Under the pieces are notes generated by a model. It saw only the letters and a program-made list of their open reading frames with translations. It ran no database searches and was not told the DNA's origin. 64,000 nucleotides of DNA from Streptomyces sp. CA-210063 (GTDB lineage: Bacteria > Actinomycetota > Actinomycetes > Streptomycetales > Streptomycetaceae). Location of the stretch: positions 7,378,001 to 7,442,000 of the forward strand of contig NZ_CP102512.1 of the NCBI RefSeq assembly GCF_024612015.1, given 5' to 3'. The stretch's first letter is position 1. The number at the start of each line of letters is the position of its first letter. This document shows positions 1-8,403 of this stretch, one piece after another. Both the position numbers and the translations under genes were made by a program.

Positions 1-56
1 CGCGCCCACGCGGCGGAGCCGCATATCGAGACAGCCCCGCGCCCCTTCGGGGCGCT
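1..56. repeat. Dispersed palindromic repeat R1, long form, cut by the window edge
   Basis: This stretch contains the palindromic core GCGGCGGAGCCGC followed by CAGCCCCGCGCCCC and a closing GGGGCGC. The same arrangement recurs near 24.1, 52.1 and 60.4 kb, and shorter forms near 47.9, 58.65 and 62.0 kb. It can fold into a strong GC hairpin, so it may also terminate transcription from the left. The left end is outside the window. Confidence 0.75.
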
Positions 57-157
57 TCGGTCAGCCGGGGGTCACCGGGCCCACCGCGCCGGATGCCGCG
101 ATGCCGCTTCAGTGAATCTTGCTTGTGGTGAAGTGACACCGCATGGAGGATCGGGGC

Positions 158-865
158 ATGAACGCGCACGCGGTCGTCGATCTCAGCCACCGCATCCGGC
201 ACGGAATGATCACCTACCCCGGACTTCCCGGGCCCGAGATCGGCGAGCACCTCTCCCGGGACGCCTCGCGGGAGATCTACGCGCCCGGCACCGAGTTCGC
301 CATCGGCCGTATCTCGATGGTGTCCAACACCGGCACCTACCTCGACAGCCCCTACCACCGCTTCGGCGGCGGACACGACCTCGCCGCGCTGCCGATCGAC
401 AGGTTCACCGACCTCGACGGCATCGTCGTACGCGTTCAGGACACCGGGCGCCGGGCCGTGGACCGCGAGGCGCTGCTGCCGTACGACGTCACGGGGCGGG
501 CCGTGCTGATCCACACCGGCTGGGACCGGCACTGGGGGACGGACCAGTACGGCGAGGGCCACCCCTACCTGACCGCCGACGCCGTCGCCCGGCTCGTCGA
601 GCAGGGCGCCGCCCTCGTCGGCATGGACACCCTCAACATCGACGACACCGACGACGGCACCCGTCCCGCCCACACGGGCCTCCTGGCCGCCGGCATCCCC
701 GTCGTGGAACACCTGCGCGGCCTGGAGCAACTGCCCCCGCAGGGCTTCCGCTTCCACGCCGCGCCACCGGCCGTCGAGGGCATGGGCACGTTCCCGGTAC
801 GGGCGTACGCGCTGCTCGACGGCGACGATGACATGGCGGGGAGCGCTCCCGGGGGTGACGCGTGA
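158..865 (+). CDS. Cyclase-family protein (kynurenine-formamidase-like fold) with altered metal motif
   Basis: This 235-residue protein belongs to the cyclase / arylformamidase family (PF04199), whose members are metal-dependent hydrolases or lactonases. I chose ATG 158 because GGAGGA at 145-150 sits seven bases upstream; an in-frame ATG at 143 lies ahead of that site. The family signature is normally HxGTHxDxPxH. Here the corresponding stretch reads NTGTYLDSPYH, so the first two histidines are Asn and Tyr, while the Asp and the last His remain. This may be a known subfamily variant or may change metal binding; the substrate cannot be read from sequence. The stop overlaps the next gene's GTG in a GTGA arrangement, which implies translational coupling with the acetyltransferase. 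Confidence 0.85.
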   Translation: MNAHAVVDLSHRIRHGMITYPGLPGPEIGEHLSRDASREIYAPGTEFAIGRISMVSNTGTYLDSPYHRFGGGHDLAALPIDRFTDLDGIVVRVQDTGRRAVDREALLPYDVTGRAVLIHTGWDRHWGTDQYGEGHPYLTADAVARLVEQGAALVGMDTLNIDDTDDGTRPAHTGLLAAGIPVVEHLRGLEQLPPQGFRFHAAPPAVEGMGTFPVRAYALLDGDDDMAGSAPGGDA

Positions 866-1314
866 CCGACCTCGTCATCAGGCGCGTGGACGGTGCGGCC
901 GGCGACGAGGAACTCGAAGCCTGGCGGTACGTCCACAACACGATCATCCCGACGCACCTGCTCTCCCTCGACGACGTCCGGGAGCGCGCCGTACGCCACC
1001 ACCTGGAACTCGCCCACGTCGACGGCGTCCTCGTCGGCAACTCCACGGTCCGTCCGCCCGAGGGGGACACCGCCACGGCCACGGTGATCGCGCGGGTGCT
1101 CGCCGAACACCGGCGGCGGGGGTTCGGCGAGCAGGTGTACGAGCGGGCGCTGCGGCGGGCGCGGGAACTGGGCGCCCGGGTGATCGAGACCTGCGTACTG
1201 GAATCGAACGGGGACGGACTGCGGTTCGCGCTCACGCACGGCTTCGTGGAGACCGAGCGCTATCTGCTGGACGGCGACACGGTTCCATGGATCGACCTAC
1301 GCCACCTGGGCTGA
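862..1314 (+). CDS. GNAT-family N-acetyltransferase
   Basis: This 150-residue protein has a single GNAT fold. The acetyl-CoA-binding motif A is visible as VIARVLAEHRRRGFGEQVYE, in which the RRRGFG segment is the pyrophosphate loop and is followed by an arginine-rich helix. Members transfer an acetyl group to an amine of a small molecule or protein. The start is GTG 862, overlapping the stop of the upstream cyclase gene, so the two are probably co-translated and may act on the same substrate. Nothing in the sequence identifies that substrate. The last codons lie inside a 38-base tandem duplication. Confidence 0.85.
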   Translation: MTDLVIRRVDGAAGDEELEAWRYVHNTIIPTHLLSLDDVRERAVRHHLELAHVDGVLVGNSTVRPPEGDTATATVIARVLAEHRRRGFGEQVYERALRRARELGARVIETCVLESNGDGLRFALTHGFVETERYLLDGDTVPWIDLRHLG

Positions 1315-1370
1315 CCTACGACGTACGGGCTGACCCACGCCACCTGGGCTGACCTACGACACCTCAGCTG
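1295..1370. repeat. Two 38-base tandem copies spanning two convergent gene ends
   Basis: The unit at 1295-1332 is repeated at 1333-1370 with few changes; both contain CGCCACCTGGGCTGACCTAC. The first copy holds the last codons and the stop of the acetyltransferase. The second overlaps the stop of the opposite-strand dehydrogenase. It looks like a local duplication. Confidence 0.7.
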
Positions 1371-3172
1371 ACCTGCAGCTTTCCCGCGATGTCCAGCGCC
1401 GCCACGTAGCCGAACGTCATCGCGGGGCCGATCGTCGACCCGGCGCCCGCGTAACTGCGGCCCATCACGGCGGCGCTGGCGTTGCCCGCCGCGTACAGGC
1501 CGGGGATGACCGAGCCGTCCGGGCGGAGGACGCGGGCGCGGGCGTCGGTGAGGAGGCCGCCCTTGGTGCCGAGGTCGCCGGGGACGATCCGGAGGGCGTA
1601 GAACGGCGGTAGCCACAAAGGTGCCAGGCAGGAGTTGGGCTGGACCGACGGGTCCGTGTAGTAGTGGTCGTACGCGCTGTCGCCGCGCCCGAAGTCGGGG
1701 TCGTCCCCTTGCCGGGCAAGGGAGTTGAAGCGGTCGACGGTGGCGCGCAGGGCGGCGGCCGGGACACCGATGGCCGTGGCGAGCGCGTCCAGGGTCCACG
1801 CCTTGTGGACGGCCCCGGCGTCGTACCACTCGTCGGGGAACGGGAACGTCGGCGCGATGTCCTTGAAGAGGTACCGGTTGCGGTAGTTCTGGTCGACGAT
1901 CAGCCAGGCCGGGATGTGCCCGGCGGACGGGGTGTCCCGCTCGTACATCGTGTGGACGACATCGCTGTACGGCGCCGCCTCGTTGACGAACCGCGCACCG
2001 GCCGCGTTGACCAACAGCCCGCCGGGCAGCGTGCGTTCGGCGAGACAGAACCACGGCTGGCCGGGGGTGGGAATGGTCGGCCCCCACCAGGCGTCGTCCA
2101 TCAGGTCCACATCGGCGCCCGCCCGTTGCCCGGCGCGAATCCCGTCCCCCGTGTTCTCCTTCGCGCCGACGGTCCACTGCGTCCCGATGGGCTGCTCCTG
2201 GTATTGCGCCCGCATGGCCGCGTTGTGCTCGAAGCCGCCGGAGCCGACGATCACGCCACGGCGGGCGCGGACGAGTCCGGGGGAGCCGTTCCGGGTGACG
2301 ACCGCTCCCGTCACCGTTCCGTTCTCCAGGTGCAGGTCCGTCAAAGGGGAGTTGAGCCACACCGGCACGCCGGCGCCGAGCAGCCCGGCCCGCAGTCCGC
2401 CCGCCAGTGCCTGCCCCATGGTGAGCGGCTTCTGCCCGAGCAGCGCCGCCCGCGTGCCCCGCGCGAGACACTCCGTGGCGACGGCCAGCCCCTTCGCGCT
2501 CACCGCGGTCAGCGCCAGCCACTTGTAGTCGGCGCTGAACACCACCATCCCGGCCGGCACGGCGAGATACGCCGGATTGAGCCGCGCCAGCTCATCGCCC
2601 AGCACGTTCCCGTCGAACTGGTCCGGCTCGATGGACCGCCCGCCCGGCAGCCCGCCCGGCAGCTCCGGGTAGTAGTCGCTGTACCCCTCCATCCACCGGA
2701 ACCGCAACGGACTGTTCGCCATGACGAACGACAGCATGGCGGGCCCGTGGTCGAGGAAGGCCTTCTGCCGGTCGGCGGGAACGGCGTCCCCGACGACGGC
2801 CGCGAGATACCGCTCCGCCTTGGCCGGGGTGTCCGGCACCCCGGCCGCCTTGATCACGCTGTTGTTCGGCAGCCAGATCCCCGCCCCCGAGCGTGCGGCG
2901 GACCCCCCGAACGTCCCCGCCTTCTCCACGACGACACAGCTCAGCCCCTGTTTGGCCGCCGTGAGCGCGGCGGTCATCCCGGCGGCCCCGGAGCCGATGA
3001 CGACGACGTCGTAGGTGCCGAGCAGGGGTGGGGCGGCGGCCGCGGCCGTTCCCGCGAGCCCACCGCTCGTCGCGAGGACGGCACCCGCACCGGCGGCCGT
3101 GCCGAGCACCCGCCGGCGCGAAGGCCCCGCCGGTGCCGCCGTACGTCTCTCAGGATCCGCGCTCTTGGACAT
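1364..3172 (-). CDS. Tat-exported FAD-dependent dehydrogenase (fumarate reductase / 3-ketosteroid dehydrogenase-like)
   Basis: This 602-residue flavoprotein begins at ATG 3172 with GGAG upstream; an open frame reaching 3328 adds 52 unlikely residues. The N-terminus carries a twin-arginine signal (SRRRVLGTAAGAGAVLA, roughly residues 19-35), so the folded holoprotein should be exported. Next comes the dinucleotide motif VVVIGSGAAGMTAAL, and the C-terminus has the typical AGNASAAVMGRSYAGAGSTI of the fumarate-reductase / 3-ketosteroid-delta1-dehydrogenase family (FAD_binding_2). Members oxidise steroids or reduce unsaturated acids. The short GAGS pattern near the end favours the ketosteroid-like branch, but the substrate is not determined. 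It is convergent with the acetyltransferase and divergent from the hydrolase at 3480. Confidence 0.85.
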   Translation of the reverse strand: MSKSADPERRTAAPAGPSRRRVLGTAAGAGAVLATSGGLAGTAAAAAPPLLGTYDVVVIGSGAAGMTAALTAAKQGLSCVVVEKAGTFGGSAARSGAGIWLPNNSVIKAAGVPDTPAKAERYLAAVVGDAVPADRQKAFLDHGPAMLSFVMANSPLRFRWMEGYSDYYPELPGGLPGGRSIEPDQFDGNVLGDELARLNPAYLAVPAGMVVFSADYKWLALTAVSAKGLAVATECLARGTRAALLGQKPLTMGQALAGGLRAGLLGAGVPVWLNSPLTDLHLENGTVTGAVVTRNGSPGLVRARRGVIVGSGGFEHNAAMRAQYQEQPIGTQWTVGAKENTGDGIRAGQRAGADVDLMDDAWWGPTIPTPGQPWFCLAERTLPGGLLVNAAGARFVNEAAPYSDVVHTMYERDTPSAGHIPAWLIVDQNYRNRYLFKDIAPTFPFPDEWYDAGAVHKAWTLDALATAIGVPAAALRATVDRFNSLARQGDDPDFGRGDSAYDHYYTDPSVQPNSCLAPLWLPPFYALRIVPGDLGTKGGLLTDARARVLRPDGSVIPGLYAAGNASAAVMGRSYAGAGSTIGPAMTFGYVAALDIAGKLQVS

Positions 3173-3479
3173 GCAGGACGCTCCAGCCTCGCGAAGGGAT
3201 GGGTGGCCGTGCCGTTCCCCCGGGAGGCGCATGGGGCGGCCGCGTCCCGGACGTGGTGCGGAGCATCGAATCTGACGTGAAGGGATCGTGAAGTCAAGGC
3301 ATGTGTAGGCCCCCGCCCGCCTCGCCACCCGTATCGGCCCAGCCGATGCCGCTCATGTTCTTCCCCCCCGTCATTGACCCTGAGCTAGGTTGGCATCAAT
3401 ACGTGCCGTTGCCTGGACGCACGGGACGAGTTCCGGCAGCGTGGTTCCGGTCCGTGGGGCCAGGAAGAGGGGAAACGCA
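3173..3479. other. Divergent intergenic region (307 bases)
   Basis: No gene is supported here. On the minus strand a TTGACT hexamer (3292-3297) lies 17 bases before CAGATT (3269-3274), a weak promoter candidate for the FAD dehydrogenase. On the plus strand TTGACC (3374-3379) could be a -35 element for the hydrolase. Both are tentative. Confidence 0.35.
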
Positions 3480-4391
3480 GTGCAGGACCTGGTGCCGACG
3501 CTGGACCGCGTCCGGACGTCGGACGGGCGGCTGTTGCGCGTCGAGTGGTCGGGGGACCCGCGCGGGCATCCGGTCTTCCTGCTGCACGGTATGCCCGGCA
3601 GCAGGGTCGGTCCCCGTCCGCGCCCCATGTTCCTCTACCAGCGTGGCGTCCTGCTGATCAGTTACGACCGCCCGGGGTACGGGGGCTCCGACCGTATGCC
3701 CGGCCGCCGGGTCGTGGACGTCGCGGAGGACGTGGCCGCGGTCGCCGACGCCTTGGGCCTCGACCGTTTCGCGGTGGTGGGCCGCTCCGCCGGTGCTCCG
3801 CACGCGCTTGCCTGTGCGGCCCTGATGCCCAGCCGGGTGACCCGGGCGGCCGCCCTCGTGCCCCTCGCGCCGCCGGACGCCGAGGGGCTCGACTGGTTCG
3901 CGGGAATGTCTCCTTCCAACGTCGACGAGTTCCGCACCGCGGTCACCGACCCCGAGCGTTTCGTCGCGCGGCTCATCCCGCGTTCCCACGCGATCCGCTC
4001 CGACCCCGCCAGATTGCTGGAGGAACTCCGGCAGGACCTGACCGACGACGACCGCAAGATCGTCTCCGACAACGGCATCCGCTCGATGCTGATGCGAAAC
4101 TACCTCGAGGCGCTGCGGGCTTCACCGTACGGCTGGATCGATGACGCGCTCGCCCTGACCGGGCCGTGGGGGTTCGATCCGGCCCACATCCCGGTGCCGG
4201 TGATGTTGTGGCACGGCGGCAAGGACGTCTTCTCCCCGTCCGCGCACTCGTCGTGGCTCGCGGAGCGGATTCCGAAGGCCACTACGGTCTTCGAACCGAG
4301 GGCGGCGCACTTCGGGGCCTTGCGGGTGTTGCCCGACGTGCTGAACTGGCTGCTGGACGACATGGCGCTGTCCGACACCTCGACCGCCTGA
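3480..4391 (+). CDS. Alpha/beta hydrolase
   Basis: This 303-residue protein has the alpha/beta-hydrolase fold. The oxyanion-hole segment is LLHGMPGSR, the nucleophile elbow is VVGRSAGAPHA (GxSxG with Ser), an acid residue is likely in the WHGGKDVFSP segment, and the catalytic His is in EPRAAHFG near the C-terminus, so the triad appears complete. I start at GTG 3480, preceded by AGAGGGGAAA; a longer frame reaches 3390 but has no ribosome site. There is no signal peptide, so it is probably cytoplasmic. Family members include esterases, haloalkane dehalogenases and lactonases; the substrate is unknown. It is convergent with fxsT. Confidence 0.85.
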   Translation: MQDLVPTLDRVRTSDGRLLRVEWSGDPRGHPVFLLHGMPGSRVGPRPRPMFLYQRGVLLISYDRPGYGGSDRMPGRRVVDVAEDVAAVADALGLDRFAVVGRSAGAPHALACAALMPSRVTRAAALVPLAPPDAEGLDWFAGMSPSNVDEFRTAVTDPERFVARLIPRSHAIRSDPARLLEELRQDLTDDDRKIVSDNGIRSMLMRNYLEALRASPYGWIDDALALTGPWGFDPAHIPVPVMLWHGGKDVFSPSAHSSWLAERIPKATTVFEPRAAHFGALRVLPDVLNWLLDDMALSDTSTA

Positions 4392-4461
4392 TCCTCGATC
4401 CCTGAATCCCCCTCAAGGCGTCGTACGCCGACGGAGGACGCCACCCTGACCCCCGAGGAGG

Positions 4462-7400
4462 TCATACCGCCAGTGGCTCCAGATCCCGGTATACGCGCCG
4501 TTCCTGAATCACCAGCCGGGTGATCCCGTTGTCGCTTCCCAGCAGGTTCCCCTGCCGGTTCAGTTCGGCCAGCGTCTCCTTGCGCAGTCGCTCCGCCTCC
4601 TCGGCACGTCCGAGGGAGCGCAGTGTGAGCGCCGAGTTGCTGACTACCGCGAGTGTCTCGGGATGGTGGGCACCGAGGACGGTTCGCAGGGCGTCGCGAG
4701 CCGGTTCCTCCAAGGCCCAGGCTTCCTCCAAACGGCCTTGCTCGGCGAGCACGTTGGCGTAGTTGGCGAGGCAGAAGAGAGTATGAGGGTGCTGCATGCC
4801 GAGCATGTCGCCCATGAGCCGGATCACTCGCTGGAATGTCACCCCGGCCTCTTCGTCATCGCAACTCCATTGATAGATACCGACGTTGTTGAGTGCTGCG
4901 AGAGTGTACGGATGCCGCTCACCCGGAGCCTTCATGTACTCGGCCAGTGCCATCCGGGCCACCCGCTGGGCCTCGTCCCGTTCATCGGCGGCATACAGAT
5001 CCGCCGCCCAGTTCAGGTCACAGGCGAGCGAGTCGGGAGTCGGCGCGTCGTACTGGATCCGGTACTGGGCCTGGGTCGCCTTGGTCAGCCGGTGCCCGTC
5101 CTCGAACTGACCCGCCCGGCGCAGCGACACCGCCAGCGCTTTGGCGCAGCTGAGCGTGCCGGGGTAGTCCTTGCCCAGAGCGCTCTTGTGGGCATCGTAG
5201 GCCCTGGACAGAAGCGACACCGACTCTGTGTAACGACCGACTTCGCGAAGGTCGCGGCCGAGACTTGAGGCTGACGCCAGGGTGTAGGGGTGCTCGGGGC
5301 CGAAGACCTCCATACGGCGGTCATAGGTGTTCTGGTCGATTTCACGGGCTCTGTGATGGTTGCCGACCATGCGCAGCGCCAGAGCGAGGTTGTTCGCCGC
5401 ACTCAGCGTTCGCGGGTGCGACTCGTGGAAGATCTGGCCGAACCCCTCATGGGCTTCCGCGGCCACGGTGACCGCCAGCTGGTACTCGCCCAGGGCCGCG
5501 AGGTCGCTGGAGAGGCCGGAGGCCGTGATGTAGGCGTGCGGATGCGTCCTGCCCAGGACGCGGCGCTGACGGTCCAGCAGATCCTCGTCGATTTCCTTTG
5601 CCTCGACGTAACGGCCTTGAGAGCGCAGCACGTTGGCGAGCTGACAGCGCAGATACATGTACTGCCTGTGGTCCTCGCCGAGGAGGGGTTTCCAGTGTTC
5701 CAGCAACTCGTTCGCGTGCCGCGCCGCGGCGGTGAAGCTGCCGCGCTTCCACAGGTACCGAACCTGGTCGATGAGCAGACGGCGTGGCTCGGCAAGGTCG
5801 CAGTCGCGGATGCCCGAGGGGCGCAGATGGGGCCAGATGACCTCGAAACGCGGCCATGTCGCGGGATCGTCGGAGGGCTCGTCGCCGTCCGGCCGGGCAC
5901 CGGCGAGAATGGTGTGGACGACATGCCGGGCGGTCCGCTGCTCGTTCTCGGTGAGCTGGGCACGGATCACGGCCTGCACCAGCCGGTGGATCTGGATGCT
6001 GTTGCCGGCCTGGTCGATCTTGGCGAGCGCGAACCGGGCGATCTCGCGGATGACCCGGCCCAGCATCAGGCTTTCCTGGAGGCTCGCGTCCACCTGGCGT
6101 AGTTCGTCGAGTAGTTCCTTGCTGTAAAGGAGGTGCGAGGAGATCGGTTCCGGTGCCATGAACGCGCACAACTGCAACAACCGTACCGAGGCGGGCGAGC
6201 GCTCCTTCAGCCTGGCGATGGAGATGTTCCAGGTCGCGGCCACGGTCTCCGGATAGTCGACGGGCTGGTTGAGGTCGAGTACGTGGGTGGTCTGCTCGGC
6301 CAGCAGCCTCAGGTATTCCTCGATGGGCGTGGCCGTCTCGGCGAGCCAGGCCGCCGCCACCTCCACCGCGAGCGGCAGGTCGCCCACCGCGTCCGCCACC
6401 CGTCCGGCGTCCTCGGTAGTCAGCCCGGGTGCGCGGCGCGAGAGGTGCTCGACACTCTCCTGGCGCTGGAACACATCCACGGGCAGCGAAGAGGCCTGCT
6501 GCGCCCAGGCCTGGTTGCGGGAGGTGATCAGGATGTGGCCGCCGCCCCTACGGGGGAAGAAGCGTTGCAGCTCCGTGGGGTCGTCGGCGTTGTCGAAGAC
6601 GAGGATCCAGCGTTGCGTCGGCACGCCGCGTGCCAGCATGTGCACGGTCTCCTGACTGACCAGTGCCATGTCGTCGCCGCCGGGTGCACCGATCAGGGAA
6701 CCGAGTGCGGCCAGGGAGGAGACGACGTTGTCGACATGCTCCGCGGAGATCCACCACACGAGTTCGTAGTCGGCCATGAACCGGTGTACGTACTCCAGCG
6801 CGACCTGTGTCTTGCCGACACCGCCCAGCCCGAACAGTGCCTGGGGCTGCGGTAACACGACGGACATGCCGCTGCGGAGCTGGTCACGCAGTTGGTCGAG
6901 AACGGAATTCCGGCCGGTGAACGTGGCGTTGCGCTGAGGCGCTTCGAACACGTTCGGTGTGCTCTCCGGGAATCGAGGGCCCGCCGCACCGGTCGCCAAC
7001 GTCTCCGGCCGCAGGCCCAGGGAACGGTACAGGGTGGTCACAGCCTGTGCCTCGTCGAGCCGGTGGAGGTTCACCAACGGGTGACCGCGATAGCTGTCGA
7101 GCAGCCGCACTTCGTCGACGAGGAGCGGGACCACATCGGTGGATGGCGTGTGCGCGGTGGTGCCGGTGAGGGAGCGCCAGGCCGTGAGTGCGTGCCGGGC
7201 CTTCTGGAAGGCGCTCGACAGCAGCACGATCGGACGGGTCTTCGGGCTCGGCTGCTTCGGCGGGCCGGTGGACACGTCGTGCAGGCTCACGTCGCAGCCA
7301 GGACGCTTGAGGACTGCCTCCAGCCATTCGGCCCACATGCGATTCTCCGCCGTGTACACGATCAGTACGCTCGGCAGCGTGGTTTCGGGCCGCCGTCGGG

Positions 7401-8403
7401 TGAAGGCCTCCACACACTGCAGCCGCACCTGTTCGGAGATCGGCGGCAACTGGGTGACCTCGCCGTCGGTGATCACCCCGGTGAGCCGCTCGAAGGCGGA
7501 CAGCAGGGAGTTCGTGATGCCGCTGGGATCGCCGACGGTCGCCAGGGTCTCCTCGTACGCGTAGTACGGGCGGTACGGGATTTCGACCTTGCCCCAGTAC
7601 GCGTTCAGCTCCTCGGCGCTGAGTGGTTGCCCGCCAGCCCCCTTGGGCAGCCCCTCGAACTTCAGGCGGGCCAGCGCCCGCCCTGCGTCGACCTTCTCCT
7701 TTTCGCCCTCGTCGACGCGCATCGGTACCGGCAGTACCCGGATCCGTCGTTTGCGGTAGCCGTCGGCCAGGCTCTCGGCCACGGCTGCCGCACCGTCCAG
7801 TGCCTGGCTACTGAGTGTGAAGCAGTCGACGAGGATGTCGGGCATCTGGATGGTGCAGATATCCGCGTTGTCCGACAGGCCGGTGCGGCTGTCGATGAGT
7901 ACGTAGTCGTACGAGGCCCTCATGTCGTCGCGCAGTGCGTCGAGGAACAGGCCGCCACCCAGCCGTTCGTAGAAGTTGTCCCACTCGAAGGACGACACCG
8001 TCGCCGAGTACTCGCGGTTCTGCCGCCCCGCGGACAGGAAGTCGAGGGAGCCGCCGTCGGGGAAGGGCAGACCGAGGCGCTCGGGCGCCAGCGAGACGGC
8101 GTGCGGCTCGACGCGCGCGAGGTCCACATGCCAGGGGCCGGAACGGGGGCCGCCCGTGGTCGCGGCCCAGCAGTACTCCGTGATGATGTCGATCACGCCG
8201 GTGGTCGCCGCGAGCGCGTTGGGATCGAGGAACGGATGGAAGAACCGGTGCAGGCCCGGTGCCTCCAGATCCCAGTCGACGGTCAGGACCCGCTTGCCGT
8301 TGGCCGCGAGGATCCACGCCGTGTTGGCCAGGGCCATCGTGCGGCCCGTGCCGCCCTTGTACGAGTAGAAGGTGATGATGCGCCCGCCCTGCCGCGTCGT
8401 CAT
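4462..8403 (-). CDS. fxsT: FxsT: FxSxx-COOH system giant STAND protein (ParA-like, TIR-like, NB-ARC, TPR)
   Basis: This 1313-residue protein starts at ATG 8403, directly after AGGAGGAG; the open frame continuing to 8793 overlaps fxsC and is rejected. Residues 1-310 form a ParA/MinD-type NTPase with deviant Walker A YKGGTGRT (15-22) and a VLIDSRTGLSDNAD segment near 168-181. Residues 344-465 look TIR-like. An NB-ARC module follows from FTGRNS (495), with P-loop GLGGVGKT (525-532) and Walker B LVFDNADD (601-608). About 880-1290 are tetratricopeptide repeats with the A(L)xxLGxYxxA style of kinesin-light-chain TPRs. This is the architecture of the FxSxx-COOH system TPR protein. The ATG overlaps the fxsC stop in an ATGA, so the two are coupled. 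The role is unproven; the build is that of an NLR-like sensor. Confidence 0.9.
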   Translation of the reverse strand: MTTRQGGRIITFYSYKGGTGRTMALANTAWILAANGKRVLTVDWDLEAPGLHRFFHPFLDPNALAATTGVIDIITEYCWAATTGGPRSGPWHVDLARVEPHAVSLAPERLGLPFPDGGSLDFLSAGRQNREYSATVSSFEWDNFYERLGGGLFLDALRDDMRASYDYVLIDSRTGLSDNADICTIQMPDILVDCFTLSSQALDGAAAVAESLADGYRKRRIRVLPVPMRVDEGEKEKVDAGRALARLKFEGLPKGAGGQPLSAEELNAYWGKVEIPYRPYYAYEETLATVGDPSGITNSLLSAFERLTGVITDGEVTQLPPISEQVRLQCVEAFTRRRPETTLPSVLIVYTAENRMWAEWLEAVLKRPGCDVSLHDVSTGPPKQPSPKTRPIVLLSSAFQKARHALTAWRSLTGTTAHTPSTDVVPLLVDEVRLLDSYRGHPLVNLHRLDEAQAVTTLYRSLGLRPETLATGAAGPRFPESTPNVFEAPQRNATFTGRNSVLDQLRDQLRSGMSVVLPQPQALFGLGGVGKTQVALEYVHRFMADYELVWWISAEHVDNVVSSLAALGSLIGAPGGDDMALVSQETVHMLARGVPTQRWILVFDNADDPTELQRFFPRRGGGHILITSRNQAWAQQASSLPVDVFQRQESVEHLSRRAPGLTTEDAGRVADAVGDLPLAVEVAAAWLAETATPIEEYLRLLAEQTTHVLDLNQPVDYPETVAATWNISIARLKERSPASVRLLQLCAFMAPEPISSHLLYSKELLDELRQVDASLQESLMLGRVIREIARFALAKIDQAGNSIQIHRLVQAVIRAQLTENEQRTARHVVHTILAGARPDGDEPSDDPATWPRFEVIWPHLRPSGIRDCDLAEPRRLLIDQVRYLWKRGSFTAAARHANELLEHWKPLLGEDHRQYMYLRCQLANVLRSQGRYVEAKEIDEDLLDRQRRVLGRTHPHAYITASGLSSDLAALGEYQLAVTVAAEAHEGFGQIFHESHPRTLSAANNLALALRMVGNHHRAREIDQNTYDRRMEVFGPEHPYTLASASSLGRDLREVGRYTESVSLLSRAYDAHKSALGKDYPGTLSCAKALAVSLRRAGQFEDGHRLTKATQAQYRIQYDAPTPDSLACDLNWAADLYAADERDEAQRVARMALAEYMKAPGERHPYTLAALNNVGIYQWSCDDEEAGVTFQRVIRLMGDMLGMQHPHTLFCLANYANVLAEQGRLEEAWALEEPARDALRTVLGAHHPETLAVVSNSALTLRSLGRAEEAERLRKETLAELNRQGNLLGSDNGITRLVIQERRVYRDLEPLAV

